DNA of 64,000 nucleotides from Ariolimax columbianus (Eukaryota > Mollusca > Gastropoda > Stylommatophora > Arionidae), in assembly GCA_036924085.1 (NCBI GenBank), contig JAVGWX010000005.1:82202666-82266665 (forward strand), in the 5' to 3' direction. Below the pieces are notes generated by a model. The model was given only the letters and a program-made list of their open reading frames with translations, searched no databases and was not told where the DNA came from. A program made the position numbers and the translations under genes. Shown here piece after piece: positions 56,829-64,000 of this stretch (position 1 is the first letter of the stretch; each line of letters begins with the position of its first letter).

Positions 56829-56879
56829 GACATGGTCACAGTGCAACGCAGCGATATATTAGGATGAAAGGGTCGCTTC

Positions 56880-57215
56880 TCAACATCCTGACTCTGCTAG
56901 GATGAGAGGTCACGTTGGAGCTGTGCGGGACTGGCCAACTACCTGCGGTACGAGAAGGGAGATTAAAGCAGTGGCTTCAGCTCTGAGATCTGCGACATCT
57001 TCAACACAGGCATTCATCGTGTTAGACTTCCAATCCTAACTTCGAAAGGTACAGATGGGCTTACTAAGACATTAGGGGATAGCAGCTGTAGAGACCTCAA
57101 ACATTCGGGGGATGGTATTGATCTAATACACTAGTCATGCAGAGGTTATATTCAGCGAGTGAGCTGACATTTTGGTTTGCTACGCACCCATTACGGGCAC
57201 ACTACATTTGGATAT
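56880..57215. repeat. Dispersed repeat (family V), unexpanded copy
   Basis: Matches 51375-52230 at both ends (GCAGTGGCTTCAGCTCTGAG; GTCATGCAGAGGTTATATTC; ACATTTTGGTTTGC) but carries just one GATAGCAGCTGTAGAGACC unit. It shows the state before array growth. Confidence 0.8.
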
Positions 57216-57629
57216 AAATGACATTTTGAAGTCAATTAATGCCCACCTGTTGGATGGTGCTAAAGCTTTATATGATTCAGCAATTCCCAGTCTGCTGAAC
57301 TTTGAAATGAAACGTTATTCTATCGGTGTGACAATATGTAGAACGCGTAAGAGTATGTACAACCATCGAGGAACAGGAACCATTTGTGTCCACGCGCTGT
57401 TTCCTTTGCTGAGAGATTGAGCCGCTGAGGGTATCATTCATGTGTGATGACGATGATTCCTTGCTACAGAATAAACCCAAATGTATTCATTGTTCCAATC
57501 TCGTCTTCTAATTCTCCCCCAGTTAGACAGCAATCCTCATTTCTGTTTACCATGTTCTTATTGTGGGATAGTGATACGATTCTGTCTTTTCCCCATATAC
57601 GACCCTCTCAAAACCCTGAGGTGGCCCTG
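57216..57629. other. No recognisable gene
   Basis: Nothing recognised. Confidence 0.5.
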
Positions 57630-58100
57630 TCATAGTCAGTAATTTGAGAAGCGACCCTCTCAGAGTCAGGGCTCTGAGAAGTGACCCTCTCATACAGTTT
57701 GGAACATGAAAAGTGACTCTCTCATATAGTCGGGGCCCTGAGAAGTGACTCTCTCATGGAGCCATAACCATGAGAAGTAAACCTCTCATAAAGTCAGTGC
57801 TCTGAGAAGTGTGACCCTCTCATAGAGACATGACTGAGAAGTGACCCTCTCATGACCAACGCCTTGAGAAGTGACCATCTGATAGAGTCAGGAATTTGAG
57901 AAGTGACACTCTCATATAGTCAGGACCCTGAGAAGTGACCCTCTTACAGAGACAGGAATCTCAGAAGTGACCGTCTCATAGAGTCATGACTCTGAGAAGA
58001 GGCCCTCTCATGATCAGCGCCTGAGAAGTGACCGTCTGATAGAGACAGGGCCCTGAGAAGTGACCATCTCATAGAGGCAGGACTATGAGAAGCTACGTGC
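57630..58100. repeat. CTGAGAAGTGACCCTCTCAT minisatellite, 32-36-bp unit
   Basis: About 14 diverged units with GAGAAGTGACCCTCTCATA and a variable GAGTCAGG part. Confidence 0.9.
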
Positions 58101-58179
58101 ATCACTAGGGACAGAAAGTCAACAAGTCTAGGATCGCCAACGTCAGACAACATTGGAGACGTAAAGACAGCCCGGTAAC

Positions 58180-58400
58180 CGGAGAGTGCTGCCTGAGATG
58201 AAGTGCTAGAGACTTCATTGTACTAAACACTAAACACATAGCTTGTGCATAAGGTGGAGGTGACCAGTTCCCTTCCTAGATGCCTTTCTGTTCTCAACAG
58301 TAAATCCGGTGTTAGTTAAAGTTGGGTTGGCTAGAGCGTACAGCAGACGGAAATCGAATCCCGTTCAATTTCTGCGAAAAGCGAGCATTCAACAACAACT
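58180..58400 (+). other. Possible tRNA-derived repeat
   Basis: GGTTGGCTAGAGCGTACAGC (58324-58343) followed by AAATCGAATCCCG (58350-58362) resembles polymerase III A and B boxes of a tRNA-derived SINE. The acceptor stem does not pair. A block GATGAAGTGCTAGAGACTTC near 58197-58216 recurs in changed form near 2407, 4861 and 41080. Confidence 0.4.
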
Positions 58401-58578
58401 CTAATCATGGGACCTGAACACAGTAATGAAACACTTAATGTGGGATTTATCTCATAAATAAGATTCATCTACCGTTGTCACCCCTTGTACATTATTTTCC
58501 CATAGTATGCCTGACAACAAGCAGGTCTCACGATTAGCTGTGTTTCTTAGAACGAGATCAGGCCATGTGGCCTGTGCC

Positions 58579-58592
58579 CGTTCACTAGAAAT
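58579..58592. other. Target-site duplication of LINE copy D (left)
   Basis: CGTTCACTAGAAAT, identical to 62027-62040 (14 of 14). Confidence 0.95.
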
Positions 58593-61500
58593 CTTCTTCT
58601 TCTTCTGCGTACACAGTCAGACAGTAACCATTATTTTTTCGAAAAAAGCGGCGGTCATCCTGAGACAATCGCCACTGCCATAGAGCTTGTCTTGCAGTTC
58701 CACTGGTAATGGCCACATCTGCTCTCTCTGATCCTCGTATGTCGGGCAGTTCTGCAGCAGATGTTCAGTGGTCATTTTACCAGTACCGCACGGGCATTCG
58801 TCGGTACACCCTATCTTCAATTTGTTGAATAGGTGGTACCTCAGTCTGTTGTGGCCAGTGCGAAGTCTGAAGACAACGACCTGCTCTCTTCGGTTCAACT
58901 GGTAATAGGCATCGTTTTTGGTGTAACCAGTATGTTCGGTTTCCCATTTGGTCATGTACCTGGCTTTGATAATCCGTTTTGACTCTTCGTACGTCATACT
59001 GGTATCTGTTTGTGGTAGTCTTGCACCTTCTTTTGCCAGTCTGTCTGCCTCCTCGTTGCCTTGGATGTTGCAGTGTGACGGAACCCACTGTACCACTACC
59101 CTTTTTGGTGCGGACTGCTGGCACAGTTTGCAGAGTGCTGCTCTTAAGTCATTAAGCTCAGTGTTTTTCTGGCTTTTTAGCGCTGTGACTACGGCGAGAG
59201 CATCTGTCAGCAGGACTATATGGCTCTCATTTTCACTGTGTGTTACCATTTCTTCCACTGCCGCCCTCAGTGCCTCTGCCTCCGCTCTGAAATTGCTTGT
59301 GTACTTACCAGTAGCGAATGACAGTGTTATTTTTCTGCCATTTGGTAGGTTCAGGAATGCTCCTGTCCCTCCGTTCTATGTAGTGTTTGTTACAGAACCG
59401 TCGGTGTATGCATGGGTCCAGTCCATGCTTGGGTAGCTTTTCGTTATGAAGCTTAGGGTAGTATCTCTCCTTTCTTTTCCAGTCTGGCAGTGTTTGTTTG
59501 CAATACCTGGTATATTTTCTACCACCTCTGGAAATATATCCTGCCTCCAAGTAGGTTTTCGTACAGTAGTGATGGGTTTTGGTGTTGTTGATGCGTTTAT
59601 GGGATCTTCGTGCATCTTTGCTTTGGCTATTTCTGCAAAGTTTCTCCGCTTTAGTTTCCCAGTTCCCAAATTGTTTAGTCTCTGGTACATTGGGTGGTCC
59701 GTCATTCTTCGGAGTTTCTCTGACTGCAGCTGGGCTCTGCAGTCTCTTCTGTCGGTCATGGATTGCAGTTTTGTAATCTTTTCAAGTTCTACAATTGGCG
59801 TTGACTTCATGCCACCTGTTATAATTCTCATGGCTTGGTTTTGAAGTTTGTTAACTTTATCGAAGTTCGCCTTCGCTGCTGTTGTCCATGCCGCAATGCC
59901 ATACCCGAGAACTGGTCTCACTCTTCCAGTGTACAGTTTCTTTAGTATGCCTTCGTCTGCTCCCCAGCTTGTGCCAGCAAGTTTCCTCATGATCGCCTTT
60001 CTTTCTCTGGCTTTCATTCGGTTTCTCTCAATCTGACTTTTCCATGTCATGCGCCGATCAAATGTGACTCCCAGATAGGTTGGGTTGTCGTTTGGCTGCA
60101 GGATTTTGCCATTTAGGCTTAATTTGGTACTTTGGGGTTTTAATGAGAGCGAGAATATTGTGCACGTGGTTTTCTCCTCGTTTATTTTGACCAGCCATGA
60201 GTTCGCCCACCCTTCCAGCGATGTTAGGGCCGTCTGCATCCGATTTCTTGCTATGGTGAGATTCTTTTCAGAGGTCCACATAGCCAGATCGTCTGCAAAC
60301 ATTGAGCTATGGACTCTTCTTGGTATATTCTCTGTAATATCGTTTATATATACCAGGAAGAGTGTGGGTGACAATACTCCCCCTTGGGGTACTCCCTGCT
60401 CGAGTGTCACCTTTTTGCTCATCTGCCCTTGTACTTGGACTCTGGCCGTTCTTTGTTTGAGGTAGTGGTTGATCCACTTGTACATCTTCCCACAGACATC
60501 ACTTCTTCTTAGCTTGACTCTAAGTCCATCCTTCCAGACTTTGTCAAATGCCTTTTCCAGATCCACCCAAACAGCTACTGTGTGTTTCTGTGCCTGGTAG
60601 GCATCTTCTATCTCCTGGGCTATGAGGATGACCTGGTCCTCAGTGGATCTGTGCTGTCTAAAGCCGGCTTGCTGTGGAACTAGTATTCGTTTTTCTTCCA
60701 GATGCCACATCAGTCTGGTGTTTATCATCCGTTCCATCAGCTTGCCGACACAGCTCAGTAGGCTTATGGGCCTGTATCCATTTGGATCTGTTTTGTCCTT
60801 TCCTGTTTTTGGTACTGGTACCAGTATTGCATCTTTCCATGCCTGGGGTACAATACCCCTTTTCCAGCTTTGGTTCAGGACTGATAGTAGTTTTTCCTTT
60901 GCTGTTTGGCCCAGCCCCATCAGCATTTCGTTTGTTATCCCGTCTTTTCCGGGAGATTTCCTTTTCTTTAGTGTTCTCATAGCCTCTTTCATTTCGCGCA
61001 TTGTTAGTTTGGCCATCATGTGCTCTTCAGGAGCCGTATTTATGTTTTCGTGTCCCTTTAGCTCTTCGCTAATGTCTGTATGCTTATCTGCAGGGACCTC
61101 GATGGGGTTTGCTCTGGCATAGTGATCGACAAAGGCGTTTGCGGCTTTCTTACCTGTGATCAAGTTCTCGCCCTGCTTGATAGTAATTTGTTTATTTGAC
61201 GGGGTTTCGTCATTCATGGCTCTGACTAGCTTCCATAGCTTTTTCCCTTCTTTGTCCAGGTTTAAACTTTCCGTTTTATTTTTCCAGCTTTCTCTTGCTG
61301 TTTGCTTGAGAGTGTGTTTGTACTTCGCCGCGGCGGCTTTGAGGGCGATGTTTGCCTCCACGGATTTTTCTCGTTCTGCCATGTTCCTAGCATTTGTTAC
61401 TGTATCTTCCACTTTCTGTAACTCATCATTCCAGTAGGGCTTATAGTTTTTCCTAGCTCCTCTTGGGATGGTTTCAGTGGCGGCTTGCATTATTGCCTTG

Positions 61501-62026
61501 CTTAGGCTCTCTACCATGGGCTTCATTTTGGTGTTTCGTGTGTTGATGGTTTCACACAGCCCATCTGTCAGGATTGCAAATCTGTCCCAGTCGGCTCGTT
61601 TGTAATTCCAACGTGGGAGCGGTTTTGTTTCCTGTGGGCCTACTTCCATGTCAATGGTTAGCCTGATCGGCCTGTGGTCGCTACCTGCCAGTTGGTTTAG
61701 CACCTGGCGGTCTATTTTATAGTGTATGTCCTGTGTGGAGAAGGCCAAATCTGGAGTCGAGGTGGTATGCCATGTTCTTGAATAGAAGCTAGGGCTATCC
61801 TCCGGCCTATTGATTAGGGAGAGATTTGCATCTATCTCCTAATCTTCCACTTCGTCACCTCTGCTGTCTGTGTCAGAGTATCCCCATCTCTCCGAGTGGC
61901 TGTTGAAATCTCCAACTACTATGCAGTTGGAGTCTCTGACCTCCATACTCGAGAGCGATAGGTCTCTGTTTGGTGGTCCGTACAGATTGAAAATGCGGAG
62001 CTTCGTCTCTTGAGCCATTATGTCAA
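58593..62026 (-). mobile_element. I-group LINE copy D, recent 5'-truncated insertion, 3.4 kb
   Basis: Bounded by perfect 14-bp duplications. The 5' truncation falls inside the endonuclease domain. The 3' end has stop codon, 12 nt (CTGTGTACGCAG) and a (GAA)n tail. The perfect duplications and almost undamaged reading frame indicate a young insertion by target-primed reverse transcription. Confidence 0.95.
58617..62026 (-). pseudogene. LINE copy D ORF2: partial endonuclease, RT, RNase H; two stops
   Basis: A single frame spans the whole copy with just two TAG codons: at 61839-61841, where copy C has Trp (DWEID), and at 59376-59378, where copies C and E have Gln (TTQNGG). Domains on the minus strand: endonuclease C-terminal part (VVGDFNSH about 61915, SDHRPIRL about 61680), RT (SPGKDGITNEM about 60955, YRPISLLSC about 60775, QGVPQGGVLSPTLF about 60400, MFADDLAMW about 60303-60277), linker with GRVRPVLGYGIAAW, RNase H (YTDGSV about 59410-59395; EAEALRAA; TDALAV; VPSHCNIQGNEEADRL) and a C-terminal CPCGTGK..EHLLQNC zinc-like block. 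Gene product: the LINE replication protein, acting with its RNA in the nucleus. EN-RT-RNase H order places it in the I group; the clade (Nimb, Ingi, I) is not settled. Confidence 0.95.
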
Positions 62027-62040
62027 CGTTCACTAGAAAT
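62027..62040. other. Target-site duplication of LINE copy D (right)
   Basis: CGTTCACTAGAAAT, partner of 58579-58592. Confidence 0.95.
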
Positions 62041-62394
62041 GATTTCTATTCTTTATCATGAAGGATTTACTGATAGTCTTTGTGAAAGTGCGTTTTGTGA
62101 ATGAAATGGTGTTCTTATTAAAAAGACTTTTCTATGAAAGTGTTTCTTGTGCCCAAGTAGTGGGTTTGTGTTTGTTTGTTCTCATTACTTGTAAAGTCAA
62201 TCTAATTCCCGTAATAACATAGGATTGTAATGGATGCTCTGTGCTGCGTTCTCATTAATTAAGGACCATCTTCTGGATATTAGCCAATCGATTTCAGCTG
62301 TTTTCGTCTCGTTTAAGTCGTTCCTAAGATTGTGATTTTGCAACCCCAAATAGATCTTTTTGTTTTAAAAAACAACGTGTATTGTTCTTGATGT

Positions 62395-62700
62395 TACTTT
62401 GCTACCGACAGGGTATTAATTGTTCCTGAAGTTACATTCGTTAACGACACAGTTATAATTGTTCCTGAAGTTACATTCGTTAACGACACAGTTATAATTG
62501 TTCCTGAAGTTACATTCGTTAACGACACAGTTATAATTGTTCCTGAAGTTACATTCGTTAACGACACAGTTATAATTGTTCCTGAAGTTACATTCGTTAA
62601 CGACACAGTTATAATTGTTCCTGAAGTTACATTCGTTAACGACACAGTTATAATTGTTCCTGAAGTTACATTCGTTAACGACACAGTTATAATTGTTCCT
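62395..62700. repeat. 39-bp tandem repeat, 7-8 copies
   Basis: AATTGTTCCTGAAGTTACAT starts each unit, continuing to TCGTTAACGACACAGTTAT. Copies are nearly perfect. A minus-strand repeat-coded frame (13-residue period) results. Confidence 0.95.
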
Positions 62701-62985
62701 GAAATAGTGATTATTGTTTCATAAATGGTGATTATTGCTCCTAAAATAGTGATTATTGTTTCATAAATGGTGATTATTGCTCCTAAAATAGTTATTATTG
62801 TTTCATAAATGGTGATTATTGCTCCTAAAATAGTGATTATTGTTTCATAAATGGTGATTATTGCTCCTAAAATAGTGATTATTGTTCCAGAATAATTGTT
62901 GCTTATTATTACTCAAATAGTGATTATGAAAGGTCCTTATTACTACTCAAATAGTAATTGTTTTTCCAGAAATGGTGCTTATCAT
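62701..62985. repeat. 42-bp tandem repeat, ~4 copies plus diverged tail
   Basis: ATAGTGATTATTGTTTCATA and ATGGTGATTATTGCTCCTAA alternate at 42 bp. Diverged pieces (ATTACTCAAATAGT) continue to about 62985. The array starts within the last unit of the 39-bp repeat, sharing TTGTTCCTGAA. Confidence 0.9.
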
Positions 62986-63102
62986 TACTCAATGACTATT
63001 CTTCAAAAAACGTTCTTTTTATTACTTTAAAAGCAATTATTGTTTAGAAATGATGCTTCTTATTACTCAGTGATTATCTTTCAAGAATATGTGTCTATTA
63101 TT

Positions 63103-64000
63103 ACTCTTCTTCTTCTTCTTCTTCTGCGTACACAGTCAGACAGCAACCATTATTTTTTCGAAAAAAGCGGCGGTCGTCCTGAGACTCTCGCCACTACCAT
63201 AGAGCTTGTCTTGCAGTTCCACTGGCAATGGCCACATCTGCTCTCTCTGATCCCCGTATGTCGGGCAGTTCTGCAGCAGATGTTCAGTTGTCATTTTACC
63301 AGTACCGCACGGGCATTCGTCGGTACACCCTATCTTCAATTTGTTGAATAGGTGGTACCTCAGTCTATTGTGGCCAGTGCGAAGTCTGAAGACAACGACC
63401 TGCTCTCTTCGGTTCAACTGGTAATAGGCATCGTTTTTGGTGTAACCAGTATGTTCGGTTTCCCATTTGGTAATGTACCTGGCTTTGATAAGCCGTTTTG
63501 ACTCTTCGTACGTCATACTGGTATCTGTTTGTGGTAGCCTTGCACCTTCTTTTGCCAGTCTGTCTGCCTCCTCGTTGCCTTGGATGTTGCAGTGTGACGG
63601 AACCCACTGTACCACTACCCTTTTTGGTGCGGACAGCTGGCACAGTTTGCAGAGTGCTGCTCTTAAGTCATTAAGCTCAGTGTTTTTCTGGCTTTTTAGC
63701 GCTGTGACTACGGCGAGAGCATCTGTCAACAAGACTATGTGGCTCTCATTTTCACTGTGTGTTGCCATTTCTTCCACTGCCGCCCTCAGTGCCTCTGCCT
63801 CCGCTCTGAAATTGCTTGTGTACTTACCAGTAGCGAATGACAGTGTTATTTTTCTGCCATTTGGTAGGTTCAGGAATGCTCCTGCCCCTCCGTTCTGTGT
63901 AGTGTTTGTTACAGAACCGTCGGTGTATGCATGGGTCCAGTCCGTGCTTGGGTAGCTTTTCGTTATGAAGCTTAGGGTAGTGTCTCTCCTTTCTTTTTCG
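63103..64000 (-). mobile_element. I-group LINE copy E, 3' part; continues beyond window
   Basis: Tail (TTC)n on the plus strand at about 63105-63124, then 12 nt, stop at 63136 and an undisturbed frame to the window end. It covers the segment before RNase H, YTDGSVTNTTQNGG (about 63927-63885, with the Gln that copy D has lost), EAEALRAA, TDALAV, VPSHCNIQGNEEADRLAKEG (about 63605-63545) and CPCGTGKMTTEHLLQNC. All RNase H key residues are in place. The 5' limit lies outside, so a fuller copy may follow. Confidence 0.95.

Overview
This window looks like repeat-dense, gene-poor nuclear DNA of a metazoan. The 18S rRNA segment (minus strand, 48615-49847) reads as lophotrochozoan, probably a mollusc and perhaps a gastropod. 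The mix of I-group, RTE-like and CR1-like LINEs, SINEs and many minisatellites fits that. I recognise no host protein-coding gene. Almost every long open frame is retrotransposon coding sequence or an artefact of tandem repeats.

Layout. 1-10.3 kb: minisatellites, including a 76-bp satellite of about 31 copies with a 13-monomer higher-order period, plus decayed SINE copies. 10.3-17 kb: AT-rich DNA, a 5'-truncated I-group LINE (copy A), a SINE and a second decayed RNase H-bearing LINE. 17.0-22.6 kb: a young, complete, non-autonomous LTR retrotransposon with two 1014-bp LTRs, a 4-5 bp target duplication and one gag-like zinc-knuckle ORF. 24-40 kb: remnants of several LINE families, an imperfect tandem duplication, a foldback MITE-like element, and LINE copy B nested inside another LINE. 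43.2-50.5 kb: a 7.3-kb composite on the minus strand. 50.5-58.5 kb: SINEs, VNTR-bearing repeats and minisatellites. 58.6-64 kb: a nearly open LINE (copy D), two minisatellites, and LINE copy E running off the window.

The most unusual structures are three. (1) One insertion, bounded by a 13-bp direct repeat (43173-43185 and 50479-50491), joins a pre-rRNA 5' part (5'ETS plus the first two thirds of 18S) to the 5' end of an I-group LINE. The LINE 5' region itself carries diverged 18S-derived tandem monomers with a small hairpin. This suggests either read-through mobilisation from an 18S-resident LINE or homology-guided template switching onto pre-rRNA. (2) A SINE-like retroposon has a variable minisatellite inside its target-site duplications at the 5' end, so the VNTR is part of the mobile unit. 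(3) The LTR element encodes no polymerase, and its CCHC knuckle sits at the extreme N terminus of its protein.

How the parts relate. The I-group LINE appears at least seven times (copies A-G), from 7.3 kb with its rDNA extension down to a 30-bp tail, and five copies (A, B, D, F, G) have visible target duplications. It has almost no 3' UTR: the stop codon lies 8-12 nt before a (GAA)n tail. LINE copy C and SINE copy S5 hit overlapping target sequence in the same orientation, which hints that they may share integration machinery.
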